From NCBI GenBank assembly GCA_027563935.2, contig CM050449.1, positions 44,924,507 through 44,988,506 of the forward strand: a DNA stretch of 64,000 nt, written 5' to 3'. Both the position numbers and the translations under genes were made by a program. This DNA comes from Costus lasius (lineage: Eukaryota > Streptophyta > Magnoliopsida > Zingiberales > Costaceae). Shown here one piece after another: positions 1 to 9,839 of the stretch (position 1 is the first letter of the stretch; every line of letters begins with the position of its first letter). The notes below the pieces were generated by a model. The model ran no database searches, was not told the DNA's origin, and saw only the letters and a program-made list of their open reading frames with translations.

Positions 1-1232
1 TAATGATTATAGACTATCTTGGATAATGAGCTTGAGTCAGGTTAGGGCACTAGTGATAGACATAGGATTGCCGTCTCCTTAATTGGAGTGTGATGTTCTA
101 AAGGGGCCCCCTGGATGAGATGATTGAGAAAGTGTATGGCCATACCCAGATGACTATGTTCATCTGATCTAATCATGCTCATCATATTGGAGTTACAAGC
201 TTGACTTGCTTGTCCAATAAGAACATCCAGTGGTAAAGGAAATTTGTATGCTTTGTGAATTGATTCACACTTGTGCTGTTTTTGGGTGTAGTCTTGGAAG
301 ACTCTTTCCTTTATATCGGGAGACAGTGATGTGTTGCTAGATACCCCTCACTGATCGTGATAACGTAAATTATCGTTACCGACATTTAAAGGAAACCCTT
401 AGGGTCGCACAATTTGATGATATGGCTTTCTTAAGTCAGATCGTGTGGACTGAATTATTCGGGTTCAGTTTAAAGGGATTTAATCTCTGATTGTAAGTGA
501 GATCTGGTCTAATCATGTTTGATTGATTAGGGCTTGAGATCGGTAAGCTTCGATTGAGAGAATGAATGGTAGATCAGTCAGATCAGGAGCATTGAGAGAT
601 TGACGGTCAGATCAAGAGCCTTAGGGTTTATTTTGATCTGGACTTATTTCTTGGTTTATTTGGTTAGTGGACCAAATCGGTTTGAACCAGCTCATGGAGG
701 AGCGCATGGTTCAAAGGTGATGTGGCATTTGCGATTGGGGTAAACCCAAGATCGCATGTGGAGAAGTGGGATGCTATTTTTGGATAGCACTTCTCAAACG
801 TGACCATGATCTCACGTCGCCCCTCTCTTGCCTCTTCACGCCTTTGACGCCTCCTTGGGTTGTCTTCGAGCGGCATTCTCGTGGTGTGGAAGTCTAAGGC
901 GACAAGAGAGAAAAACGCCAAGAAGAAAAAATCTCTCCTTCCCTTTGCATTCGATCAAGACACCTTGGACAATCCTTGCTAGCACAAGGGACGACAAGAA
1001 GAAGCACATCTTCATCTTGTGTGTGACGATTTGGAGGAGATCTTCGTTGTTCTCTTACTTCCAAGACGCCATCTTAAAATGGCAATGGTATGAATCGAAT
1101 CACTTCTTTACAATCGGTTTTGTTAAGTTGATCATATAGTGCATGCTCATTGATCCTATGAAACCCTTTATCGGCTGCCCCCTTTCTTGTTTGCGCCAAC
1201 ATAGGGTTTTCGCCCCCTTTGGAGAACCAACA
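1..1232 (+). repeat. Copia LTR, plus-oriented, cut by the window edge
   Basis: This is the central and 3' part of a copia LTR of the same superfamily group as the other LTRs in the window. Shared landmarks in order are the GGCACTAGTGATAGA block, the GGGGCCCCCTGG block, TTTATATCGGGAGACAGTG, GATAACGTAAATTATCGTTACC, and the ending ATAGGGTTTTCGCCCCC. It is a separate copy, not the inverted end of Copia-A: where Copia-A's right LTR has TTGTTTAAGGAGTG this copy has TTAATTGGAGTG, and the part after about 600 differs throughout. Its last bases (GGAGAACCAACA) do not match the usual ...CCTTCA end, so the terminus is truncated or altered. The LTR start lies outside the window. It could be a solo LTR or the 3' LTR of an element to the left. 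Confidence 0.85.
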
Positions 1233-1495
1233 GAAGCATCCTATAAGATTAGAACACATATTAGTCTTAACCATATCAAGGCTGTCTCATGTTCACCAAG
1301 ATACATCGACTAAGGACTTAACTGCATGTCAGCCTAGCTGAACAGCTTTGAGACATTATTCAGAAGAACATATATTGCAGCAGACAATGTAACTAACTGA
1401 ATAACAACCATGCCTTTATAAACATAACAGTTTATTACATGATACTGTTACAATCCCAAGGCCTCAAACATTAGCCTTAAGGGCATACCCCAACA
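1233..1495 (-). repeat. Copia-A 3' LTR, 263-bp fragment
   Basis: Only the first 263 bases of the LTR (element sense) remain, ending on the plus strand in the LTR-start signature GGGCATACCCCAACA. The remaining ~1.4 kb is missing and replaced by an LTR in the opposite orientation. This stub matches 8666-8928 of the 5' LTR without a difference that I can see. Confidence 0.92.
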
Positions 1496-1511
1496 ATCTC
1501 CCACTTGCACT
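1496..1511 (-). other. Polypurine tract of Copia-A
   Basis: In element sense it reads AGTGCAAGTGGGAGAT, directly abutting the TGTTGGGG start of the 3' LTR. The same sequence sits at this place in Copia-B, C and D. It would prime plus-strand DNA synthesis. Confidence 0.85.
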
Positions 1512-1515
1512 TAAT

Positions 1516-4500
1516 CTAATGGTTGAGGAATCTCAAACCCATATTATTACAGTGCTTCTCATGCTTCTGCTGTGCCAGAGGCTTGGTAAGCGGGTCTGCC
1601 AGATTGTCATCTGTATGTACCTTGCAGACTTTGATCTCGCCACGATCTATGATCTCCCTGATCAAATGAAACCTTCTCTGTATGTGCTTGGACTTCTGGT
1701 GCGACCGTGGTTCCTTTGCTTGTGCGATTGCTACAGTGTTATCACAGAAGATAACCAAAGGATCTGCACTCGAAGGAACGACACCAAATTCTCTCACGAA
1801 CTTACGAATCCACACTGCCTCCTTGGATGCTTCCGAGGCTACAACATCCTCGGCTTCTGTTGTGGAATCAGCAACAGTTGACTGTTTGAAACTCTTCCAC
1901 ACCACTGCTCCTCCATTCAAGCTAAAAACATAGCCTGATTGCGATCGGAAATCATCCTGGTCAGACTGGAACGAAGCGTCAGTATATCCTTCAATACTGA
2001 GTTCTTCCTGACCACCATATATCAAGAACATATCTTTGGTCCTCCGAAGATATTTCAAAATGTTCTTGACTGCAATCCAGTGCGCCATACCTGGATTACT
2101 TTGGAACCGACTGGTCACGCTTAACCCGTAAGCGACGTCTGGGCGAGTACACAACATCGCATACATAATGGATCCAATAGCCGAAGCATAAGGCGTATTG
2201 TCCATTTCATCTTTCTCAGTCTGTGTTTGTGGACACTGACTCTTCGAAAGATTCAGACCATGTCTGACTGGAAGATATCCCCTTTTAGAATTCTCTAAAT
2301 GAAATCTTTCCAGGACCTTATCGATGTAAGTACTCTGGCACAGCCCGAGAAGCCTCTTAGATCTATCCCTGTAGATCTTCACACCTAATACATAGGCTGC
2401 TTCTCCTAGATCTTTCATCTGGAAACACTTTCTTAACCATGCCTTAACCGCATGCATTTCAGGAATGTCGTTTCCAATGATCAAGATATCATCGACGTAG
2501 AGGACTAGGAAAGTAATCACGCTCCCACTAAACCTCTTATATACACACGGGTCGTCCTCGTTCTTGATGAAACCAAACTCAGAGATTGATTCATCAAAAC
2601 GAATATTCCAGCTTCTTGATGCTTGTTTCAGTCCATAAATGGACTTCTTTAATTTGCATATCTTATGACGATCTGATGGATTAGTGAAACCTTCAGGTTG
2701 TGTCATGTACACATCCTCATCCAGATTTCCATTCAGGAAAGCTGTTTTCACATCCATTTGCCAAATCTCATAATCGTAATATGCTGCTATCGCGAAAAGA
2801 ATCCGAATAGACTTAAACATGGCTACAGGTGAGAAAGTTTCATCATAATCTATCCCGTGGATTTGTTTGAAACCTTTCGCAACAAGCCTGCCTTTATAGG
2901 TAACCACGTTACCATCCATGTCAATCTTCTTCTTGAAGATCCATTTACAACCTATAGGGATAACTCCCGGAGGCGGATCAACCAAATCCCAGACTTGGTT
3001 ATCTGACATGGAGTCCATCTCGGCGCGCATAGCTTCAAGCCATCTCGCTGACTCCGGTCCACTGACCGCATCCGCATAAGTGAGGGGTTCATCATTATCA
3101 ATGATGTAGACTCCGTCATAGCGCTCAGGCTGACGACGGATCCTTCCCGATCTTCGCGGTTCCCGTGATATCTGAGCCTCAGGTAATTCAATAACCTGTT
3201 CCACCGGCTCAGGCTCATCCAACTGCGCTTGACTACTTTGTCCTTGCTCTGGATTCTCATCTAGCTTTATTTCTCTCCCACTGGCTTCTTGCAGAAGAAA
3301 CTCCTTCTCAAGAAATATAGCCGTCCGAGCAACAAAAACCTTGTTCTCCTTGGGATCATAGAAATAATAACCCTTAGTTTCCTTAGGGTAACCGACAAAG
3401 ATACATTTCTCAGATCTGCTCTCCAGTTTCCCAGAGGCGAGCTTTTTGACATAAGCCTCGCTGCCCCAGATCCTGATAAATGTCAAGCTTTGCTGTTTCC
3501 CATACCATAACTCATATGGAGTCTTAGAAACTGCCTTGGATGGCACTCGGTTTAGTACCTTTGCAGCTGTTTCCAGTGCAAAACCCCAAAAGGAGTAAGG
3601 TAGATTAGCCTGACTCATCATAGAACGAACAATATCAAGCAACGTTCTATTTCTCCTCTCGGACACACCATTCCATTGCGGTGTTCCTGGTGGAGTGAGC
3701 TGTGAGATAATCCCACATTCCTTTAGATAGTCAGTAAACGCATGACTTAGGTATTCTCCACCTCGATCTGAGCGAAGTGCCTTGATATTTCGGCCTAGCT
3801 GATTTTGTACTTCATTCTTGAACTCTTTGAACTTGTCAAAAGATTCACTCTTATGTCTCATCAGATAGACATAACCATACCTACTGAAATCATCAGTAAA
3901 GGTAATGAAGTACCGATAGCCACCTCTGGCATATTTACTAAACGGCCCACACACATCACTGTGTATAAGGTCAAGTAAACCTGAAGCCCTTTGACCTTTG
4001 TGAGGAAAAGGTGACTTCGTCATTTTACCCATCAAACAAGCTTTGCATGTATCAATCTCCTCATAGGAGAATGATCCCAGCAGTCCATGTTCATGCAACC
4101 GCTTAATGCGTTTCTTGTTAATATGGCCTAAACGACTATGCCATAACAAGGTGCTGTCATCAGCATACTTGGCTTTCTTATTATCAATATTTTGTATAGA
4201 ATTTTCCATGTCCAACATGAATAACCCATTGTTAATTGAACCAGTTCCATAAACAATATTATCATAAGATAAAACACACTTTGAAATATTGCATTCAAAG
4301 GCAAATCCTTTCCTGACAAGAGCAGGAATAGAGATAATATTTTTGGTGATACTCGGTACAAAATAACAATTGTTTAATTCCAATACAAGTCCAGATAGCA
4401 AAGAAATGAAATAGTCTCCTACAGCAACAGCAGCAACCCGTGCCCAGTTTCCAACGCGTAGGTCTACCTCATGCTGTCCCACCTGCCTTCTTCTCTTGAG

Positions 4501-5400
4501 TTCCTGTACATTTGAACAAATGTGAACTCCACATGCAGTGTCCAACACCCATGAAATAGAAGAAGATGAAAACATGACTTCAGTCACGAATATACCTGAG
4601 CTAGAAGCGATGCTTCCCCTCTTATCTCCTTGGAGCGCTTTACAGTCCTTTTTCCAATGACCCAGCTGGCCACAGTGGAAACACCTGTATTCCTTGGACC
4701 GCTTAACCTTCTGTTTCAGAGCCTTACTGTAGTTCTTGACCGGGGCCTTACCCTTCTTCCCCTTCTTCTTGTTCCTGGAAGGAACTATTAAGACAGAGTT
4801 TGAAGGCTTTCCCTTCAGAGTTTCCTCAGTAGTCAAGAGCATATTGAGCAGCTCTGCCGGAGTACAGTCGATTTTGTTCATATTAAAGTTAATAATGAAC
4901 GCGTCGAATGAAGGCGGGAGAGACTGCAGAATAATATCTACAGCAAGCTCCTGGTTGATGGTATGCCCCAGTTTCTCTAGAGCCTCCTTGTGCCCAATCA
5001 TCTTGAGCACGTGAGCTCCCACTGGGCTTCCTTCAGCCAGTTTGCTCTGAAAGAAGAGCTTGGTCAAATTATAGCGTTCCGTCCTTGCCTGTGCAGCATA
5101 CAGCATCTTGAGGTTCGCTATAATCTCTATAGCCGACATATCCTCATGCTGACGCTGCAGCGGTGGCGTCATAGATGCTAGCATCAGGCAAGCGACATCA
5201 ATGCTATCATTGACATGCTTTTCGTAGGCTTCACGAACCGCCCTTGCGGCGTTCGCAGCGGGTTGAGGCGGCACAGCCGTCTCGAGGACATACAGTTTCC
5301 TCTCTGCCTTAAGAACAATCTTAAGGTGTCCGTACCAGTCTGAGAAGTTCGGCCCAGCAAACTTCTCCCTTTCCAGTAGGGATCGCACATTGAAGCTCAT
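1516..5400 (-). CDS. Copia-A Gag-Pol polyprotein, uninterrupted, 1294 aa
   Basis: Full-length copia polyprotein in one frame, the same length as the ancestral frame in Copia-B and Copia-D. Domains by approximate residue: Gag 1-235; CCHC zinc knuckle CFHCGQLGHWKKDC at 239-252; aspartic protease motif VLDTACG at ~283-289; integrase zinc finger with HX4H near 420 and CKAC at 450-453; integrase core D ~482, D ~544 and E ~580; reverse transcriptase with QMDVKTAF near 883 and YVDDIL near 966; RNase H with YTDAS near 1139 and TEAE near 1185. The start ATG agrees with the other copies. It differs from all sister copies at several conserved places: GNGARV is GNWARV, WGCEAY is WGSEAY, EAEYVAAS is EAEDVVAS and DNTGAI is DNTVAI. 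Activity is therefore doubtful although the frame is open. Roles by family: capsid, maturation, cDNA synthesis and integration in cytoplasmic particles and the nucleus. Confidence 0.96.
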   Translation of the reverse strand: MSFNVRSLLEREKFAGPNFSDWYGHLKIVLKAERKLYVLETAVPPQPAANAARAVREAYEKHVNDSIDVACLMLASMTPPLQRQHEDMSAIEIIANLKMLYAAQARTERYNLTKLFFQSKLAEGSPVGAHVLKMIGHKEALEKLGHTINQELAVDIILQSLPPSFDAFIINFNMNKIDCTPAELLNMLLTTEETLKGKPSNSVLIVPSRNKKKGKKGKAPVKNYSKALKQKVKRSKEYRCFHCGQLGHWKKDCKALQGDKRGSIASSSGIFVTEVMFSSSSISWVLDTACGVHICSNVQELKRRRQVGQHEVDLRVGNWARVAAVAVGDYFISLLSGLVLELNNCYFVPSITKNIISIPALVRKGFAFECNISKCVLSYDNIVYGTGSINNGLFMLDMENSIQNIDNKKAKYADDSTLLWHSRLGHINKKRIKRLHEHGLLGSFSYEEIDTCKACLMGKMTKSPFPHKGQRASGLLDLIHSDVCGPFSKYARGGYRYFITFTDDFSRYGYVYLMRHKSESFDKFKEFKNEVQNQLGRNIKALRSDRGGEYLSHAFTDYLKECGIISQLTPPGTPQWNGVSERRNRTLLDIVRSMMSQANLPYSFWGFALETAAKVLNRVPSKAVSKTPYELWYGKQQSLTFIRIWGSEAYVKKLASGKLESRSEKCIFVGYPKETKGYYFYDPKENKVFVARTAIFLEKEFLLQEASGREIKLDENPEQGQSSQAQLDEPEPVEQVIELPEAQISREPRRSGRIRRQPERYDGVYIIDNDEPLTYADAVSGPESARWLEAMRAEMDSMSDNQVWDLVDPPPGVIPIGCKWIFKKKIDMDGNVVTYKGRLVAKGFKQIHGIDYDETFSPVAMFKSIRILFAIAAYYDYEIWQMDVKTAFLNGNLDEDVYMTQPEGFTNPSDRHKICKLKKSIYGLKQASRSWNIRFDESISEFGFIKNEDDPCVYKRFSGSVITFLVLYVDDILIIGNDIPEMHAVKAWLRKCFQMKDLGEAAYVLGVKIYRDRSKRLLGLCQSTYIDKVLERFHLENSKRGYLPVRHGLNLSKSQCPQTQTEKDEMDNTPYASAIGSIMYAMLCTRPDVAYGLSVTSRFQSNPGMAHWIAVKNILKYLRRTKDMFLIYGGQEELSIEGYTDASFQSDQDDFRSQSGYVFSLNGGAVVWKSFKQSTVADSTTEAEDVVASEASKEAVWIRKFVREFGVVPSSADPLVIFCDNTVAIAQAKEPRSHQKSKHIQRRFHLIREIIDRGEIKVCKVHTDDNLADPLTKPLAQQKHEKHCNNMGLRFLNH

Positions 5401-7212
5401 GGTGTTCGTTGCTGCAGGAATCTACAACAATGCAAGAACAGCAAGGTCAGTATCAATGTTAAGAATCAATCAGGACTTAAGAATGATTCTTTTTCTCACT
5501 ATTTTATCTGGCTGAAAAATCCAGCAAAACAGCCCGAAAGAGTAGAACTCTTTTAGTGAGATGGGATCCAGATTTCATACTTGGTCTCCGCGTCCCGCTC
5601 AGGCGAGATAAGATGCACAGAGATGACAAGCACTAATCTCTGGTAGGCAGTCCCTGCCAATCGCCAACCCGTGCGATTCCCCTTCATCTGGGCGATCCAG
5701 CAGACTGTGCCAACTGAGTTGGTACAACACAATCTCTGATCCCGTAGATGGCTGCCTCCATGTGCTACCATATGCGCCACATATGTAGCCTACATGGCCA
5801 AGCTGACCCGACCTACTCCCTGGACCACCACGTGCTATGCTGAGCAACGAGAAGCGATAAATCCCTTCTCTGTAACACGCAGGTGAAATCACACACCGTC
5901 TGAAGATAGATGGACGTGCCCACTGAGTGGGTACAACACGGCTCCAACGATAATCAGAACAGTGAGGTTTCGCGTCAGAAGGCTTACGAGCTTGATATTT
6001 AAACGTTGGATTTTAACGGTCTTTTATCTTCTTCACTATCATGCAATTCCTATGGTGATAGCAGAAGATAAACTAATCATGCAATTTTAATATTAAACAA
6101 TAAAAGAAAGCATGGATCTTATGTGGTAAAAGCCCATAGCCTAAGTAAGACCTTAAATAAACTTAAGTCTTCACTTGCTTTTCTTCATGGGGCTTTCGCT
6201 GCTCATCTGGCCCAAACCAGGGCCCAAGCGCCATCTGCAGCTCTGGTGCGCCCACCAGGAATATGCGCCAAGTCCTAGGGTCGAACCCTAGACCTCCCAC
6301 CTGGTCTAGCCACTGCTGCAGGCGCCTCTGCCAAGTGTGCTTTGTGCTCTTGTCTGATTAATTTACATATTAATCTATCTAGACAAGATTGACACGCAGG
6401 TCAATAACATTTTTATAAATTAAGCAATGTGATGCGCAGATCACAATATAAAAATTAATTTACAAAAATTACCAGGCACGCAGGCCCCAGCACAGCACAC
6501 ATTTAACATGGGCAGCCCACATAAGATTAAATAAACAGGCAATATGGCATCAAACATCAGCATGTGATCCAATAAGAAAACAAAATTTCGAAAACCGCAT
6601 TGGCATCAATTTTAATTTTCTTATATGCCCCCACAACCTTACAACGGTACAATAATAGGGATCCACTCATCCATTCTAGTCAGATCCTGTGCCCTTGCAT
6701 GCACCAAGTCCTAACTGACTTGAGTCAACCCAGTGGTCAACTATGCATGTACCAAGGGCTGAACGACCACGATGAGGTCTGGCAAACGGGTGTGAGCCCG
6801 GGCCTAACTCATGTGCGTTCAACAGACGTCTCAACCAGACATCGCTACACACCTATGATGCAGCCGACCTATAGCCACCTCTTGCTTGCGCGAGGGTGCT
6901 ATCTGGTCGACCCATCTAGGCTGTCAGATGGTCTGATCAGACTAGTTGGATCTAACCTAGAGGATGACTTCAACCCTACTAACCCGTCTAAGGGTTTATA
7001 GTAGGCGCTTAGTCTAATGATAGGCGCGCAAGTGATATTCTTTTGATAAAACATCAACAACAAAGATCACAAAGATGCGCCTAGTTTGAAACATGCGCAA
7101 ACATAAAACATGTGTTATCATATTCGCATGTCATGTAAACTATAGATCTAAGCATGTTTTGCAAACAAGGATCACAATATAGCATTAAGCAATCATATGC
7201 ATAGATAAATCG
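5401..7212 (-). other. Copia-A untranslated leader with tRNA/SINE-like block
   Basis: This ~1.8-kb untranslated region lies between the PBS and the gag start. It contains no credible ORF. It aligns by eye over most of its length with the leaders of Copia-B and Copia-C. Near 6279-6314 (element sense) it holds AGTGGCTAGACC and, about 20 bases on, GGTTCGACCC, which resemble the A and B boxes of a Pol III tRNA-type promoter. The leader may carry packaging or dimerisation signals; that is inference. Confidence 0.8.
6275..6330 (-). repeat. tRNA-derived SINE-like remnant in copia leader
   Basis: In element sense the segment reads GCAGTGGCTAGACC, then GGTGGGAGGTCTAG, then GGGTTCGACCC. This combination of A-box-like sequence, GGGAGGTCT and GGTTCGA resembles the 5' head of plant tRNA-derived SINEs. 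Matching segments are in Copia-B (17541-17590) and Copia-C (41858-41905, diverged to GAGTTTGACTC). It is deleted from Copia-D. No poly-A or T-rich SINE tail is evident, so this is an old capture or a chance resemblance. Confidence 0.4.
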
Positions 7213-7224
7213 GCTCTGATACCA
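7213..7224 (-). other. Primer-binding site of Copia-A (tRNA-iMet)
   Basis: Element sense TGGTATCAGAGC, complementary to the 3' end of plant initiator tRNA-Met. It is separated from the LTR end (...CCTTCA) by two bases. Confidence 0.93.
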
Positions 7225-7226
7225 AT

Positions 7227-8928
7227 TGAAGGACCCCTTTCGAGAGGGGGGCGAAAACCCTATTAGGGTGGCGCATAAAATTTCGCAAGCGGAAGAAGGG
7301 CTTTCAAAGATCTTTCTATTGCATATGATCAACTTAGATAGATATGAGAATGATCCATACCGTCGCCATCTCTTGGATGGTGTCTTGGAAGAAGAAAGCA
7401 AAAGAGATCTCCTCCAAAGGCTGTCGCACACAAGAAGAAGAAGGCCTACTTCTTTGGGGCGATTTGTGCTAGCAATGCTCCAAAGCTTCCTCGATCGTTT
7501 GAGGGATGATGAGATGAAAATTTGGCCGAATCCTCTTGTCGTCAACCTTCACGCCATCAGCCGTGAGTCGTCTCTTGCCAAGAGCGAAATCCCAAGAGGA
7601 ATAGAGAGGAGGCGTTGCAAGTGAACGTGGAAACATTCCCACGTTGAAAACCGACCGAGAGTTCCCAAAATAGCAAGCCATGATTACGTGCGTTATGCGT
7701 TCACCAAGTGAACCATGCGCAACTCTCTTCTCCCATCTGAACCTTGCGCTCAACCCATGAGCCGGTTCAAGATGTTTGGTTCAATGACCAAACCAAATCA
7801 GCCCAAACATTAAGTCTAGATCGAATTAGACCCTAAGGTCCTAGATCTGACCATTCATCTCCAGATGCTTCTGATCTGATCGATCTAGCATCAACACTCT
7901 CGATCGAAGCTTACCGATCTCAAGCCCTAATCAATCAAACATGATCAGACCAGATCTCACTTACAATCAGAGTTTAAATCCCTTTAAACTGAACCGAAAT
8001 AATTCAGTCCACACGATCTGACTTAAGTAAGCCATATCATCAAATTGTGCGACCCTGAGGGTTTCCTTTAAATGTCGGTAACGATAACTTACGTTATCAC
8101 GATCAGTGAGGGGTATCTAGCAACACATCACTGTCTCCCGATATAAAGGAAAGAGTCTTCCAAGACTACACCCAAAACACAGCTCAAGTGTGAATCCTTT
8201 TCACTAGGCTTCACTAGGCATACATATTTCCTTTGCCACTGGATGTTCTTATTGGACAAGTGTGTCAAGCTTGTAGCTCCAATATGATGAGCATGATTAG
8301 ATCAGATGAACACAGTCACCTGGGTATGGCCATACATTTTCTCAATCATCTCAGCCGGGGGGGCCCCTTTAGAACACCACACTCCTTAAACAAGGAGACG
8401 GCAATCCTATATCTATCACTAGTGCCCTAACCTGACTCATGATCATTATCCAAGATAGTCTATAATCATTATGTTTCAAATGATATTGAACTACCTCAAA
8501 ACAATGACAATCATCATTTAGAAACACAAGTGATCTCAAGTCAGAGGAGATGTGCCACTTGTAGCAAACAAGGATTATTCACATTGTGACAAGCAATTGA
8601 ATATCCTAGTAGGGTCTGTCCAGTACATCCAATGTACCCATGAGTCTACATCTTATTCCATGCTCGAAGCATCCTATAAGATTAGAACACATATTAGTCT
8701 TAACCATATCAAGGCTGTCTCATGTTCACCAAGATACATCGACTAAGGACTTAACTGCATGTCAGCCTAGCTGAACAGCTTTGAGACATTATTCAGAAGA
8801 ACATATATTGCAGCAGACAATGTAACTAACTGAATAACAACCATGCCTTTATAAACATAACAGTTTATTACATGATACTGTTACAATCCCAAGGCCTCAA
8901 ACATTAGCCTTAAGGGCATACCCCAACA
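7227..8928 (-). repeat. Copia-A 5' LTR, 1702 bp
   Basis: The plus strand begins TGAAGGACCCC and ends GGGCATACCCCAACA, so in element sense it is TGTTGGGG...GGTCCTTCA with TG/CA ends. It carries the landmarks common to the family: TTATAAAGGCA about 60 bases in, the GGGGCCCCCC block, TTTATATCGGGAGACAG and the GATAAC/GTTATC stem-loop. It should hold promoter and polyadenylation signals, but which TATA-like sequence is used cannot be decided by eye. Confidence 0.95.
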
Positions 8929-9788
8929 CAGAGAACGTAGCGGAAGCTGATGCAGGAGCATACAAAATAGAAGAAAGGGAAAACTTGCTCCAGGAGGCGC
9001 CCCACAAATTTTATGTGAGTTCTGGCATCACAGAATGTTCTGCGGTTGACCCAACGACCGAGACCGCTGCCTACGGCGCTCCAGACCACACATCCCGATC
9101 TGTACAGAACATTCCTCAGGGTACCAAGCGACCTAAACCACAGCCTAAGAAAGTTTCTGCAAAATCAGGTGTCACAGAATGTTCCGCGGTCGACCCAGCG
9201 ACCGAAGTCACACCCGAGGAATTTTCTATGGATTCTGGCAAGTATGCACAGAATGTTCCGCGGTCGACCCAGTGACCGAAGTCACACCTCGAGGAAGTTC
9301 CTATGGAAAAAGTCAAGTATGCACAGAATGATCCACGGTCGACCCAGCGACCGAAGTCACACACCGAGGAAGTTTCTGTGGACGATGGTGAAAAAGTCAC
9401 GGGGTGTGGAACTGGTCATGGGGTGACCCGTGGAAATCCTGAAACCGCCGATTTGCCCCAACGGCCCCGTTTTGACGTGCACAACCATCCCCACCATGTT
9501 CGTCCATTTGAGGAGGATCCAAAGGAGCCTAACAAAGTGATTATTCGGCGATCCCAACGCACATCCCATCCACCGGATTGTTTCGTGGGTGTCGTCAGCC
9601 CACTTGCAATCCACACCGAAATGATCCATCCCAAGGGTGCCATAGACCAGCCCCCAAGCGGCCCAACTCCGGAAGGACACCGCAATCATGTCAGTAACAC
9701 GGCCCAAGAGTGTGCCACGACGGCGGTGACTCAGCCTACGACGTCCAAATTCTGCTGCTTCGTCGCGATATGCTCTGAACGCGTCTAA
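8929..9788 (+). pseudogene. Degenerate repeat-containing ORF, probably retroelement-derived
   Basis: The frame is open from the very edge of Copia-A (8929) to TAA at 9786-9788 except for one in-frame TGA at 9273-9275. At that place sister repeats have CGA, so a C-to-T change explains it. The first two thirds consist of five ~74-bp repeats. The C-terminal part contains VIIRRSQRTSHPPDCFVG, similar to the linker between integrase and reverse transcriptase in copia polyproteins. It then runs on without any RT motif. The upstream part was probably cut off by the Copia-A insertion. I do not recognise the full protein. A captured or chimeric retroelement ORF is the best guess; a host gene exon is less likely. 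Confidence 0.5.
9031..9400 (+). repeat. Five tandem ~74-bp coding repeats
   Basis: The CAGAAYRTTCC-type motif starts at 9031, 9105, 9175, 9249 and 9324, a period of 74, 70, 74 and 75 bases. Copies 3-5 are closely similar (GCGGTCGACCCAG core), copies 1 and 2 diverged. Since 74 is not a multiple of three, successive copies are read in different frames: copies 1 and 3 give TECSAVDP, copies 2, 4 and 5 give QN(I/V/D)P. Confidence 0.8.
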
Positions 9789-9839
9789 CTACCTTCGCAA
9801 CCACCTCGTACCAGCAGGAATCAAAGGACTTGCGCCAGT

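Larger units (their letters stand above)
1233..8928 (-). mobile_element. Copia-A, Ty1/copia LTR retrotransposon with truncated 3' LTR
   Basis: Read on the minus strand the order is 5' LTR (8928-7227), PBS, leader, gag-pol, polypurine tract, then a 263-bp stub of the 3' LTR (1495-1233). The stub and the matching part of the 5' LTR look identical by eye, so the element is young. Because the 3' LTR is broken at 1233, no target-site duplication can be recognised; the right flank starts CAGAG. The right end cuts into an open reading frame that starts directly at 8929. The PR-IN-RT-RNaseH order places it in Ty1/copia. The LTR length (1702 bp) fits long-LTR plant lineages such as Angela, TAR or SIRE, but I cannot assign the lineage without a tree. 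Confidence 0.93.

Noticed and set aside
6275..6330. A functional tRNA gene in the copia leader
   Set aside because: Only box-like pieces are present; no cloverleaf with acceptor stem can be drawn by eye.
8552..8746. Recurring 64-codon antisense ORF (MPLVA.KDYSHCDKQ...) in copia LTRs, also at 12380, 19796, 35643, 52223 and 59327
   Set aside because: It lies antisense in the LTR in a stretch where the LTRs are nearly identical at DNA level, so its openness in several copies needs no selection. It is broken in the Copia-C LTRs.
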